Source of the DNA: DAISJD01 sp036821645
GTDB lineage: Bacteria; Pseudomonadota; Alphaproteobacteria; ATCC43930; CGMCC-115725
DNA length: 64,000 nucleotides
Direction: 5' to 3'
Assembly: GCA_036821645.1 (NCBI GenBank)
Contig: DAISJD010000005.1
Location: 1 to 64,000 of the forward strand
The notes beneath the pieces were generated by a model. It was not told the origin of the DNA. It ran no database searches and saw nothing but the letters and a program-made list of their open reading frames with translations. This document shows, piece by piece, positions 19,764 to 28,372 of this stretch (positions are counted from its first letter, which is position 1; every line of letters starts with the position of its first letter). The position numbers and the translations under genes are program-made.

Positions 19764-21052
19764 GATTGCGCCGCACCGGATCGATCGATGGCCAGCCAAT
19801 CCGGCACCCGATCGAGCCCGATCAACGTGTCATAGCAAGGGCGGGGGCGGATGATGGCGGCTCTGCCCCCGTCCACCAACAGTTCCGGCACCAAAAGACG
19901 CGTATTGTAGGTCGAACTCATGACCGCCCCATATGCCCCGGCAAATTGCACAGCCATCAGATCATTATATTGCACAAGGGGCAAGTCCCGTTCGATCGCC
20001 AAGTAATCGCCGCTCTCGCAGACGGGGCCGACCACGTCGCTCAGCGTGAGGGGCGCATCCTTGGGCGGTTCCAAAACTGGAATCACCGGATGGTAGGCAT
20101 CGTAGAGGGTGGGACGAATGAGATCGTTCATCGCCCCATCGACCACGATCATCCGCCGCTCGCCGCCTGGCTTCACCACCAGCACCCGGGTGATCAACAT
20201 CCCCGCCTCGGCCACGATGAAGCGCCCCGGCTCAAAGGTCAGTCCCGCCTGCAGAGAACCCACAGTTTCACGAACGATCTCAACATACTGGGTAAGATCG
20301 GCGTCCCCTTCACCGTGATAGGGCACCCCAAGGCCACCGCCAAGATCGAGGTGATCGATCCGATGCCCCGCAGCCCGCAAGGTCAGGACGAGATCAGAGA
20401 GCTTCAGGTAGGCGGTCCGATATGGCGACAAATCCAAAATCTGCGAACCGATATGCAGAGCGATCGCCGTCGGCGAAAGGCCCGGCAGGCGCGCGGCGGT
20501 GGCGTAAAGATCAACCACCTGATGCAGGGGAATGCCGAATTTATTATCCGATTTGCCGGTCGTGATTTTGGGATGGGTCAACGCATCGACATCGGGATTG
20601 ACGCGAATCGCAACCCGCACCACACGACCATGGGTCACGGCGAGCGTGGAGATCAGATCCAGTTCCGGGGCGTTTTCGACATTGATCTGACCGACACCGG
20701 CCGCGATGGCAAAATCCAACTCTTCACGCGATTTCGCAACACCGGAAAACACGATCCGATCCGGATCGAACCCGGCCGCAAGGGCACGACGAACCTCCCC
20801 GCCCGACACCACATCCGCGCCGGCCCCCTCTTGCGCCAACAGGGTCAGCACCGCCTGATTGGAACATGCTTTGACCGCATAGCAAACGCGCCCCCCAAGC
20901 GGCGAGACCGCCCCGGCGAAGGCACGATAACGCCTGCGAATCATGGTCGCCGAATAACAGTAAAACGGTGTCTGAACCGTCTCTGCCAACGCCGCCACGG
21001 CCAGATCTTCGCAAAAGAGCCGACCCTTTTCGTAACGAATGAGCTCAGTCAT
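19760..21052 (-). CDS. lysA: diaminopimelate decarboxylase
   Basis: PLP enzyme converting meso-diaminopimelate into L-lysine, the last step of lysine synthesis. The 430 residues form a fold-type III barrel with the PLP lysine K61 in CYAVKACSNQ, the phosphate-binding GGGLGVPYHGEGD, EPGRFIVAEAG, and the dimer-site motif CESGD. The gene overlaps the lptM stop by 8 bases upstream and the DUF4175 start by 4 bases downstream, so the three are translationally coupled. Confidence 0.96.
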   Translation of the reverse strand: MTELIRYEKGRLFCEDLAVAALAETVQTPFYCYSATMIRRRYRAFAGAVSPLGGRVCYAVKACSNQAVLTLLAQEGAGADVVSGGEVRRALAAGFDPDRIVFSGVAKSREELDFAIAAGVGQINVENAPELDLISTLAVTHGRVVRVAIRVNPDVDALTHPKITTGKSDNKFGIPLHQVVDLYATAARLPGLSPTAIALHIGSQILDLSPYRTAYLKLSDLVLTLRAAGHRIDHLDLGGGLGVPYHGEGDADLTQYVEIVRETVGSLQAGLTFEPGRFIVAEAGMLITRVLVVKPGGERRMIVVDGAMNDLIRPTLYDAYHPVIPVLEPPKDAPLTLSDVVGPVCESGDYLAIERDLPLVQYNDLMAVQFAGAYGAVMSSTYNTRLLVPELLVDGGRAAIIRPRPCYDTLIGLDRVPDWLAIDRSGAAQS

Positions 21053-21269
21053 GGGGCTTAGTCTTTTTATCGACGGGCTCGTCGATCGGTTTTTCTTCTG
21101 CGGGTTCCGGTTTTACCTGGGGATAGGCTTTGGGAAATTCATTGCGCGTGTTGGGCGGCAATGTCGGCGTCCCCCGTTTGCCGCAGGCAGCAAGGGTTGG
21201 CACCAAAAGACCGAACACACAAACCACAATCCCCATCCGCCGAGCGATGCTCAGCCCTTTGCCCCGCAT
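21045..21269 (-). CDS. lptM: LptM-like small lipoprotein
   Basis: Short lipoprotein of about 74 residues. It has a basic start, a hydrophobic stretch and the lipobox LAAC followed by GKRG, then a proline- and charge-rich tail (PEPAEEKPIDEPVDKK). LptM (YifL) proteins assist maturation of the LptD LPS transporter and are commonly encoded next to lysA in proteobacteria. The start is ambiguous between ATGs at 21278, 21275 and 21269; the last has a GCGAGG box at about 10 bases. The open frame extends 50 residues further upstream without family support. Confidence 0.75.
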   Translation of the reverse strand: MRGKGLSIARRMGIVVCVFGLLVPTLAACGKRGTPTLPPNTRNEFPKAYPQVKPEPAEEKPIDEPVDKKTKPHD

Positions 21270-21380
21270 ACCCATCATGCCTCGCCCAGCCGATGCCCTT
21301 AAAAAACTGGGCCAGGATATAACACCAAGCCAAGGATTGCCCCATCGCTTCTCTCCACCCGGCCATGCACCACACGACCA

Positions 21381-21416
21381 GGTAACCGGGGCAGGTAACC
21401 GGGGCCGGTAACCGGG
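21381..21416. repeat. 13-base tandem repeat
   Basis: Nearly three copies of a unit beginning GGTAACCGGGG, starting at 21381, 21394 and 21407, in the spacer between the creatininase-like gene and lptM. Function unknown. Confidence 0.7.
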
Positions 21417-21442
21417 TGATTGCGGCATGCCGTTCGTGCGCC

Positions 21443-22315
21443 CTAAGGGGCCTCGCGCAATCGCCGGATCGCGGCGATTGCTGCCTCGATCCGCATCTCG
21501 ATGAGACGCCGACCGAGGGCGGCGTTGGCGCGGGCCGGATCGCCCGAACTGCCGGTCTCCTCAAAGCGGGCCGGATCGCTGGGTAACCGACTGAGATCGA
21601 CACCGGCCGGATGCACGGCCATCAGCTCCGCCGTATCGATCAAGCTGGCATGAGAGCCGATCGTTCCCAAATTTTCTCCGGCCCCTTCCAAAGCTTTGAT
21701 CTGATCGCCATCCTGGTAATAGGCATCCAATTGAACGACACGCACACCCGTGTCGCGCCATTCGCGGGTCAGCCGATCGGCCACCTCTTTTTGCACCGGC
21801 TGGCTCGCCCCATGATCGCCCATAAAGCAAATGAGCGTAAACCCATGCAGTTTCAAACTGCGCGCAACCCCGTCCAAAACGGCGGCAAAGCCCGCATCGC
21901 TGAGCCCGATCGTCCCAGGAAAGCGCAGATGGCCGTCGGCGGGATGAAACCGCCCCTCCGGCACATAAGATATGACCGGTGCCACAAGGGTATGCCCCAC
22001 ACCCAGGGCGATTCTGTCGGCGGCCCACGCGACCAGATAATCGTGCTTGCCCAAAATCATGTGGGGTCCATTTTGTTCGATGCCGCCGGTCGGCACCAGA
22101 ACGGTACGCACACCTGCGCGGACGGCACTGCGCACCTCAACCCAGGTCATATCTTTTAAATCGACGCTCTTCGGTACCCCGGCCGTCAGTTCCATTCCCA
22201 TGCGCAAAGGGTCCGCCGGGGGTTCCCGGTTTATCGCGACCCACCAGCCAAGGACGGCGGATAAAGCAACGAGAAGCCCGATGAAAAAGAGACGCCGAGC
22301 AGGTCCTCCGGTCAC
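21443..22315 (-). CDS. membrane-anchored creatininase-family protein
   Basis: Creatininase/creatinine amidohydrolase fold metalloenzyme family, whose members hydrolyse cyclic or linear amides or formamides. Residues 9-27 form a membrane helix or uncleaved signal. The catalytic domain shows PTGGIEQNGPHM...GKHDYL, carrying the expected metal-binding Glu, His and Asp, followed by GDHGAS and GSHASLIDTAE. The export signal is unusual for a creatininase and suggests a periplasmic substrate, so true creatinine hydrolysis is unlikely; the substrate is unknown. It lies 4 bases after the desaturase-like gene, so they are cotranscribed. Confidence 0.78.
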   Translation of the reverse strand: MTGGPARRLFFIGLLVALSAVLGWWVAINREPPADPLRMGMELTAGVPKSVDLKDMTWVEVRSAVRAGVRTVLVPTGGIEQNGPHMILGKHDYLVAWAADRIALGVGHTLVAPVISYVPEGRFHPADGHLRFPGTIGLSDAGFAAVLDGVARSLKLHGFTLICFMGDHGASQPVQKEVADRLTREWRDTGVRVVQLDAYYQDGDQIKALEGAGENLGTIGSHASLIDTAELMAVHPAGVDLSRLPSDPARFEETGSSGDPARANAALGRRLIEMRIEAAIAAIRRLREAP

Positions 22316-22319
22316 GGCA

Positions 22320-23216
22320 CTACCCCCTTTTAACCTCTTTCACCAACAGCTTTCGCGGGATGAATGGGTCGAGCAACTGGCCGAGATAGCTCGTCGGATA
22401 ATCGGGCTCGTCGATCCCAAACGCCGCAGGCCCCCTATCGTCGGGCATTGAAAACGTCCCGAAGATCAGATCGAAGAAAGAAAAAGTCGGCGCGAAATTA
22501 CGCTGTCCATGGACCGGATCCACACTATGATGCCACCGATGAAAGACAGGTGAGGCTAAGACATATTTCAGCGGTCCCCACGTCCACCGCACATTGGCAT
22601 GGACCAAGGGGGCACTGAAGACATCCCATGGAATGAAAAACGCAATCACTTCGGGGGCGATGCCCAGAAAGACCATGAGCACACTGACAAAAGTGGGTTG
22701 TAAAAAGATATTGACCGGATGAAACCGATAGCTGGTCGTCCAATCCACCTGTTGTGCGGCATGGTGGGGGGCATGGAACCGCCACAGCAGTCGCGTATGA
22801 AAACACCGATGGATCCAGTACAAAAGAAAGTCCGTTAAAACTAAATAAATAATTCCCTGCACCCAAAACGGTAACGCGCTTAACGGACCAGATGGATTTT
22901 CAAAATATTTTATGATGATCTCTTGCGATAAATTTCCATTTATTAAAAACAAAAACAAAACATAAAATGGTACAGTCATATATAAACTAAAAAAACTCGC
23001 CATTATCATATAAATAAAATCTGTTCTTAACGACGAATTTTTCCACCAGTATTTTCCAGGTAGCGCCGTTTGACTTTTAAAAAAAGAAAGAATAGTAAAA
23101 AATAATGCTAAAAAAATAACAATTGGTAATTGATCAAGATAAATTTTCATCATTTTGATAAAAATTTGTATAAACGCGTCAAGCATCGTTGAAAAATCGA
23201 TTGCATCTTTTTTCAT
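22320..23216 (-). CDS. sterol desaturase / fatty acid hydroxylase family membrane protein
   Basis: Di-iron integral membrane hydroxylase/desaturase. The histidine clusters are complete: HRCFH (136-140), HAPHH (148-152) and HRWHH (226-230), with FHPVN between them. There are four or five membrane segments in the 298 residues. Substrates in this family include sterols, hopanoid-like lipids and fatty acyl chains; nothing here decides which. The N-terminal 115 codons (about 22870-23216) are AT-rich and the C-terminal part is GC-rich, a split that suggests mosaic origin or relaxed constraint in the membrane region. Confidence 0.85.
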   Translation of the reverse strand: MKKDAIDFSTMLDAFIQIFIKMMKIYLDQLPIVIFLALFFTILSFFKSQTALPGKYWWKNSSLRTDFIYMIMASFFSLYMTVPFYVLFLFLINGNLSQEIIIKYFENPSGPLSALPFWVQGIIYLVLTDFLLYWIHRCFHTRLLWRFHAPHHAAQQVDWTTSYRFHPVNIFLQPTFVSVLMVFLGIAPEVIAFFIPWDVFSAPLVHANVRWTWGPLKYVLASPVFHRWHHSVDPVHGQRNFAPTFSFFDLIFGTFSMPDDRGPAAFGIDEPDYPTSYLGQLLDPFIPRKLLVKEVKRG

Positions 23217-23363
23217 CTTTGCTATCTCATCGCTTAGACATAATGAAAATAGAAAATTACCTATCTTCGATTATGAGCGCTAAAGCCTGCGCTGTAAAGA
23301 AGATATCGTTCTCATGTCTATTCAATATTTCCGGTTGATTGGTTTTTTCCTCTGAACGATGGA

Positions 23364-23996
23364 TCAAGCATGAGGCGAACGGAGCAAAAAAATACCTTGT
23401 TCGCCAAAAACATTCGCCAACCGCGACCCGGCAGCCCAGGGCAAGGGCTCCCCCGCCCGGTCCAGGATCACTGCCCGTTCGATCATGAGTCCCAAATCAT
23501 CGGCGAGATCGATAAAATCTCGGATCGTGCATAGATGAATATTCGGCGTCTCATACCAAGGATAGGCCAAAAGATCGCTGGCCGGCATCCGTCCGGTGGT
23601 CAACAATCCAAAGCGCACGCGCCAATAACCGAAATTCGGAAAAGAAACGATAACGCGTCGCCCGATGCGGGCAAGACTTTGCAACACTGCCTTCGGCCGA
23701 TGGGTCGCTTGCAGCGTTTGACTTAAAATCGCATAATCGAAGGCCCCCGCGGGATAAGGGGCAAGATCATTGTCGGCATCGCCTTGAACGACCGACAATC
23801 CCGCCCGCACACACGCATTGACCCCCGACTGGGACAGTTCCATGCCGCGCCCTTCGACCTCTTTGGTCGCAGCCAGTGACGCCAGCAAAGCCCCGTCCCC
23901 GCACCCGATATCGAGAACGCGGCTCTGGACTGCAACCATTTCGGCAATCAGCGCAAGATCCCGGCGCAACGGCGCGGTCTGTGGACGGTCAACCAT
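23364..23996 (-). CDS. metW: methionine biosynthesis methyltransferase-like protein MetW
   Basis: Partner of MetX in methionine synthesis; SAM-methyltransferase fold. The protein shows VLDIGCGDGALLASL, then DYAILSQTLQATHRP and SFPNFGYWRVR, all typical of MetW. I start at ATG 23996 (MVDRPQTAPLRRDL), which overlaps the metX stop by 8 bases; the frame is open 11 codons further upstream inside metX. The 210-residue length is normal. Known MetW proteins bind MetX and raise its activity. Confidence 0.92.
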   Translation of the reverse strand: MVDRPQTAPLRRDLALIAEMVAVQSRVLDIGCGDGALLASLAATKEVEGRGMELSQSGVNACVRAGLSVVQGDADNDLAPYPAGAFDYAILSQTLQATHRPKAVLQSLARIGRRVIVSFPNFGYWRVRFGLLTTGRMPASDLLAYPWYETPNIHLCTIRDFIDLADDLGLMIERAVILDRAGEPLPWAAGSRLANVFGEQGIFLLRSPHA

Positions 23997-25164
23997 GGAC
24001 GCGCAATCCTCGATGCTTGGCACAGCCATCGATGAACCCGGTCAGGGTCGCAAAAAATTCCGGTTCATCCAATAAGAATGCATCGTGACCGCTATCGGTT
24101 GCAATTTCAACGAAGCTGACATTGCCCGCGACCGCATTCAAGGCATGGACGATCGCCCGACTTTCGCTCGTCGGAAACAACCAATCCGATGTAAAGGAAA
24201 TCACGCAAAACCGTGTCTTTGTATCGGTGAACGCGTCGGCAAGCCTGCCGCCATGTTCGGCCGCGAGATCGAAATAATCCATAGCGCGGGTTATATATAA
24301 ATAGGCGTTGGCATCAAACCGTTCGACGAAGCTCGCCCCTTGATAGCGCAGATAGCTTTCAACTTGGAAATCAGCCTCGAATCCGTAGGTAACGCCGCTG
24401 CGATCCTGGAGATTGCGTCCGAATTTACGGTGCAGGGCCGTTTCGGACAGGTAGGTGATATGGGCTGCCATACGGGCGACGGCAAGCCCCCGTTCCGGCC
24501 TCAATCCATGGGCCAGATAGGTACCGCCCCGCCAATCGGGATCCGCCATGATCGCTTGGCGGCCGACCTCGTGAAAAGCGATGTTCTGGGCGGAATGTCG
24601 GGCGGCCGTGGCGATCGGCACAGCGGCGAACACACGTTCCTTATAGCGCGTTGCCCATTCCAGGACCTGCATGCCGCCCATCGACCCGCCGATGACGCAG
24701 AATAACTGATCGATACCGAGATGATCGACGAGCCGCACCTGTGCACGCACCATGTCGCCGATCGTGATCACCGGGAAATCGAGCCCCCAGACCCGGCCTG
24801 TCGCAGGGTTGACGCTACTTGGACCCGTCGTGCCGAGACAGCCGCCCAGCACATTGGAGCAGATCACGAAATACCGATCCGTATCGATGATCGCCCCCGG
24901 TCCCACCAAACTTGTCCACCAACCGGGCTTGCCCGTAATCGGGTGCCGGTCCGCGACGAAATGGTCGCCAGTCAAGGCATGACAAACAAATACCGCGTTG
25001 CTGCGATCCGCGTTGAGGGTGCCATAGGTCTGATAGGCAATCTCAACTCTTGGTAGAACAACCCCGCAATCAAGCACGAGCGGTTCCTCAAGGACCAGAA
25101 CGCGCCCCCCGGTATGCACCGCCTCAATCATCCGCGTTCCTGCCGATCGTGAATATTCCGCCAT
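23989..25164 (-). CDS. metX: homoserine O-acyltransferase MetX
   Basis: Activates homoserine with acetyl-CoA or succinyl-CoA for methionine synthesis. The alpha/beta-hydrolase fold carries the nucleophile in GGSMGG, the acid in TSDWLFPTSES and the histidine in DSGHDAF, plus the family segment HALTGDHF...GKPGWW and NVLGGCLGTTGP. I start at ATG 25164; an in-frame GTG at 25173 is possible. Linkage with metW is the usual arrangement. Acyl specificity cannot be told from sequence here; MetX encoded with MetW is often succinyl-specific in proteobacteria. Confidence 0.93.
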   Translation of the reverse strand: MAEYSRSAGTRMIEAVHTGGRVLVLEEPLVLDCGVVLPRVEIAYQTYGTLNADRSNAVFVCHALTGDHFVADRHPITGKPGWWTSLVGPGAIIDTDRYFVICSNVLGGCLGTTGPSSVNPATGRVWGLDFPVITIGDMVRAQVRLVDHLGIDQLFCVIGGSMGGMQVLEWATRYKERVFAAVPIATAARHSAQNIAFHEVGRQAIMADPDWRGGTYLAHGLRPERGLAVARMAAHITYLSETALHRKFGRNLQDRSGVTYGFEADFQVESYLRYQGASFVERFDANAYLYITRAMDYFDLAAEHGGRLADAFTDTKTRFCVISFTSDWLFPTSESRAIVHALNAVAGNVSFVEIATDSGHDAFLLDEPEFFATLTGFIDGCAKHRGLRVHG

Positions 25165-25248
25165 CGCCCGCACACCATCGGGTATCTCGTTTTCTTGGTC
25201 CTCTTATCGTCCGACATTGCGCGCGAACCCTCGAAACCTTGGGTGCGC

Positions 25249-25278
25249 TATCTCTCGCGCGTCCTGGCGGCGTGTCAA
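25249..25278 (-). promoter_or_regulatory. possible metXW promoter
   Basis: On the minus strand, a perfect TTGACA at 25278-25273 is followed after 18 bases by GAGATA at 25254-25249, about 85 bases before the metX start. I found no SAM riboswitch fold in the leader. Confidence 0.4.
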
Positions 25279-25310
25279 CCGATTTCTGAACGATCCCGGC
25301 CATTCCCCGG

Positions 25311-25340
25311 CGCCTGAACGCGCCTGAACGCGCCTGAACG
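25311..25340. repeat. three exact copies of a 10-base tandem repeat
   Basis: CGCCTGAACG occurs three times without interruption between the divergent metX and chorismate mutase genes, just upstream of the candidate metX promoter. It may be a variable-number repeat. Confidence 0.85.
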
Positions 25341-25460
25341 CGAATGATAAATTTGTTCTTCGCGACCAACCTGTGTCCTTGCCGCGTCACTCATTGAAGA
25401 ATATGATGTTTTCCGCGCACCGGGATTGACAAGTGCGGCCCTGGATTCGATACGTCAAGC

Positions 25461-26318
25461 ATGATGACTATGACCAGCCTTGAAGAACTGCGCCGGGAAA
25501 TCGACCGGATCGACGATGCGATGCACGATCTCATGATGGCGCGTGCCGCCGTGGTCGAACAGATCGGAATCCGCAAAGGGGCAACCGCCACCCCCGTCAT
25601 GCATCCGGGGCGCGAGGCCGCGATCCTGCGCCGATTGGCGGCGCGTCATCACGGCCCCCTGCCGTTCCTGGTCGTCGCCCGGATCTGGCGCGAGTTGATC
25701 GGTGCGCTCACGCACCTTCAGGCCCCGTTCGCCGTCGCAAGCTTTGCCCCGGAAGAACAACCGGACGGCTGGGATCTCGCCCGGGACTATTACGGCTCGC
25801 GCGTGCCGATGACGGCCTATCGCACGGTCGGTCAGGTGATCCGGTCCGTCAACGACCAATCGGCGGCGATCGGTGTCCTGCCCATGCCGCTCGACCATGA
25901 CGATGATCCATGGTGGCGTCATCTCTTGTCACGCGACACCCAGGCGCCTCGAGTTTTGGCCCGCCTGCCTTTCGCCGGTCGCGGCAATTCTCGCGGCGAT
26001 CGCGACGTCCTGGTCATTGCCCGCGGCAATCGTGACCCGCTCGGATTCGACCGCAGTTTCATCGGTATCGAGGTCCCCGGCGATCTCAGCCGGGCCCGTT
26101 TGCTCGGCTGTCTCAATCAGGCCGGCCTCGCGTGCGGCCTGCTCTCACTCTGGTCGCGCGAAGGGCTCAGCCTTGCATTCGCCGAAATCGCGGGGCCAGT
26201 CCCGCCGGGGGATGCACGGCTTGCAGATCTCGCCGCACAATTGGGAGAACCGATTGACCGGTTCTATCATCTGGGCGGATATGCTGATCCCATCTCTGGG
26301 CACGCCGCATCCCCTTAG
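25461..26318 (+). CDS. chorismate mutase (AroQ) with prephenate-dehydratase-like C-terminal region
   Basis: Residues 5-90 form an AroQ-type chorismate mutase helix bundle (LEELRREIDRIDDAMHDLMM...VVEQIG; PGREAAILRRL), which makes prephenate from chorismate. Residues about 95-200 resemble a prephenate dehydratase catalytic region (VGQVIRSVND, AIGVLPMPLD) but I see no TRF motif, so dehydratase activity is unlikely. Residues 205-275 look like an ACT regulatory domain. No good ribosome binding site precedes the ATG at 25461; ATGs at 25464 and 25470 are alternatives. It heads an operon with a HisC-like aminotransferase and prephenate dehydrogenase, so it feeds tyrosine and phenylalanine synthesis. 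Confidence 0.78.
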   Translation: MMTMTSLEELRREIDRIDDAMHDLMMARAAVVEQIGIRKGATATPVMHPGREAAILRRLAARHHGPLPFLVVARIWRELIGALTHLQAPFAVASFAPEEQPDGWDLARDYYGSRVPMTAYRTVGQVIRSVNDQSAAIGVLPMPLDHDDDPWWRHLLSRDTQAPRVLARLPFAGRGNSRGDRDVLVIARGNRDPLGFDRSFIGIEVPGDLSRARLLGCLNQAGLACGLLSLWSREGLSLAFAEIAGPVPPGDARLADLAAQLGEPIDRFYHLGGYADPISGHAASP

Positions 26319-26354
26319 CCGCCCCTCTGTTTTTCTTTTTCAGAAAGGTTCATC

Positions 26355-27455
26355 GTGACCAGTCCCGTTCCCCGCCCCGGTATTTTGGAAATTGCCCCCT
26401 ATGTCGGCGGCGAATCAAAAATTCCCGGTTTCGAGACGGTCATGAAATTGGCCTCTAACGAGGGTGCCCTCGGTCCCAGCCCAAAGGCCATGGCGGCCCT
26501 TGCCACCCATGCTCCGCTGATGCATCGCTACCCCGATGGCGGTGCCGTGGCCCTGCGCCAAGCGCTTGCTCGGCATTGGGGGCTTGAGGCCGATCGGATC
26601 GTCTGCGGGGCGGGGTCCGATGAATTGTTGATGTTGCTGGTCAAGGCCTATGCCGGGCCCGGCGACGAGGTGCTCTATAGCGACCACGGGTTTCTAATTT
26701 ACCCGATTTCCGCCCATGGGGCTGGGGCAACGCCGGTTAAGGTACGCGAACGCAACCTGCATACCGATGTCGATGCGCTGCTCGCCGGGGTGACGCCCCG
26801 GACTAAGATGGTGTTCATCGCCAACCCGAACAATCCGACCGGCACCTATATTTCCGCCGCCGAGATCAACCGCCTTAGGGACGGATTGCCGTCCAGCGTC
26901 ATCCTCGTCATCGATGCAGCCTATGCCGAATATGTCGGTCATGACGATTACGAGCCCGGTATCGACGTGGTCCGCCGCACAGACAATACGGTGATGACCC
27001 GGACCTTCTCGAAAATGTACGCTTTGGGGGGGATGCGCATCGGTTGGGCCTATTGTCCGCCCGCCATCGCCGATGTCCTGAACCGTCTGCGCGGTCCCTT
27101 CAACGTCAGTACGCTCGCCCAGGCCGTCGCGGTCGCCGCCTTGGAAGATGTAGCCTTTACCGATGCCTGCCGGGCCCATAACGATATCTGGTTGAACTGG
27201 ACCGCAACGGCCCTTGCCGCCATCGGCCTCGAGATCGTGCCCAGCGTCTGCAACTTTCTCTTGGTCAAATTTCCAGAAGAACCCGGACGCGATGCGAATG
27301 CCGTGTTCGAGTTTCTAAAGCGGCACGGCATCATCGTGCGCAAGGTCGGGGCCTATGGTCTGCCGCAGTATCTTCGGATCAGTATCGGGACCGCCGATGA
27401 AATGCGCGCAACCGTATCGGCTTTGACGGATTTCAGGGCGCAACCGTCTTCATGA
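26355..27455 (+). CDS. hisC: histidinol-phosphate / aromatic aminotransferase
   Basis: Fold-type I PLP aminotransferase of the HisC family: LASNEGALGPSPKA near the N-terminus, NPNNPTGTY, VIDAAYAEY, the PLP lysine in TRTFSKMYALGGMRIG, and YLRISIGT near the end. The start is a GTG at 26355 with GAAAGG about 7 bases upstream. Its position between chorismate mutase and prephenate dehydrogenase suggests a role in tyrosine and phenylalanine transamination in addition to, or instead of, histidine synthesis. Its stop overlaps the next start by 4 bases. Confidence 0.88.
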   Translation: MTSPVPRPGILEIAPYVGGESKIPGFETVMKLASNEGALGPSPKAMAALATHAPLMHRYPDGGAVALRQALARHWGLEADRIVCGAGSDELLMLLVKAYAGPGDEVLYSDHGFLIYPISAHGAGATPVKVRERNLHTDVDALLAGVTPRTKMVFIANPNNPTGTYISAAEINRLRDGLPSSVILVIDAAYAEYVGHDDYEPGIDVVRRTDNTVMTRTFSKMYALGGMRIGWAYCPPAIADVLNRLRGPFNVSTLAQAVAVAALEDVAFTDACRAHNDIWLNWTATALAAIGLEIVPSVCNFLLVKFPEEPGRDANAVFEFLKRHGIIVRKVGAYGLPQYLRISIGTADEMRATVSALTDFRAQPSS

Positions 27456-28333
27456 CCGCGATCCTGTTCAAACGGGTTGCGATCATCGGCTACGGTTTGA
27501 TCGGTTCTTCGCTCGGTCGCGCCTTAAAGCAGGGCGGTCTGGTCGAGGAGCTGATTGCCCTTGATGCCGATCCCGCCGCCCGGACCAGGATTGCGGCCTT
27601 GGGTTTGGCCGATCGGGTCACAGACGATCCGGCAGCGATCGCCGGGGTCGATCTCGTCGTGATCGCAACCCCCGTCGCCGCCATCGGGACGATCGGGGCC
27701 CTGATCGCCCCCCATCTCTGCCCCGGCACCCTCGTGACCGATGTCGGATCGGTAAAGCAGGCGGTCATCCGCGACCTTACCCCCCATCTGCCCGCCGGTG
27801 TCTGTTTCGTGCCGGGCCATCCGATCGCTGGGACGGAAAAGTCCGGTCCCGACCATGGTTTCGCCGATCTTTTCCAGGGCCGTTGGACGATCCTTACCCC
27901 GCAAGCCGAAACCGATCCGGCGGCGGTGGAACGGATTGCGGATCTCTGGCGCGGGATCGGCAGCATGGTGGAAATCATGGCCCCCGACCATCACGACAAG
28001 GTCTTGGCGATCACATCCCATCTGCCGCATCTCATCGCCTATACGATCGTCGGCACCGCCGTCGATCTTGAGGCAAGCCTTCAGGCGGAAGTCATCAAAT
28101 TTTCCGCCGGCGGTTTCCGCGATTTCACCCGGATCGCGGCATCGGACCCGATCATGTGGCGGGATATTTTTCTGAACAACCGCGAAGCCGTGCTGGAAAT
28201 GCTCCAACGGCTGACCGAAGACTTATCTGCCCTGCAACGGGCGATCCGCTGGGGTGAAGGCGATCAGTTGATCGATCGCTTCACCCGCGCCAGAGCCATC
28301 CGTCGCGGCGTCGTCGACGCAAAACAGGCGTAA
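27452..28333 (+). CDS. tyrC: prephenate (cyclohexadienyl) dehydrogenase
   Basis: NAD-dependent oxidative decarboxylation of prephenate or arogenate toward tyrosine. The Rossmann motif is IIGYGLIGSSLG; other family segments are DVGSVKQAV, PGHPIAGTEKSGP and ITSHLPHLIAY. At 293 residues it is the short monofunctional form without an ACT or mutase domain. It is coupled to the preceding aminotransferase. Preference for prephenate or arogenate cannot be told. Confidence 0.9.
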   Translation: MTAILFKRVAIIGYGLIGSSLGRALKQGGLVEELIALDADPAARTRIAALGLADRVTDDPAAIAGVDLVVIATPVAAIGTIGALIAPHLCPGTLVTDVGSVKQAVIRDLTPHLPAGVCFVPGHPIAGTEKSGPDHGFADLFQGRWTILTPQAETDPAAVERIADLWRGIGSMVEIMAPDHHDKVLAITSHLPHLIAYTIVGTAVDLEASLQAEVIKFSAGGFRDFTRIAASDPIMWRDIFLNNREAVLEMLQRLTEDLSALQRAIRWGEGDQLIDRFTRARAIRRGVVDAKQA

Positions 28334-28372
28334 TCGACAGGAAACGATCGACGAGAAAGAACCACGGGCAGC

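Noticed and set aside
19766..21061. 431-codon plus-strand open frame opposite lysA
   Set aside because: LysA is full length with all motifs; the plus-strand translation has no domain.
25165..25460. SAM riboswitch upstream of metX
   Set aside because: I looked for the SAM-II type pseudoknot pattern known from alphaproteobacterial met genes and did not find its conserved loops.
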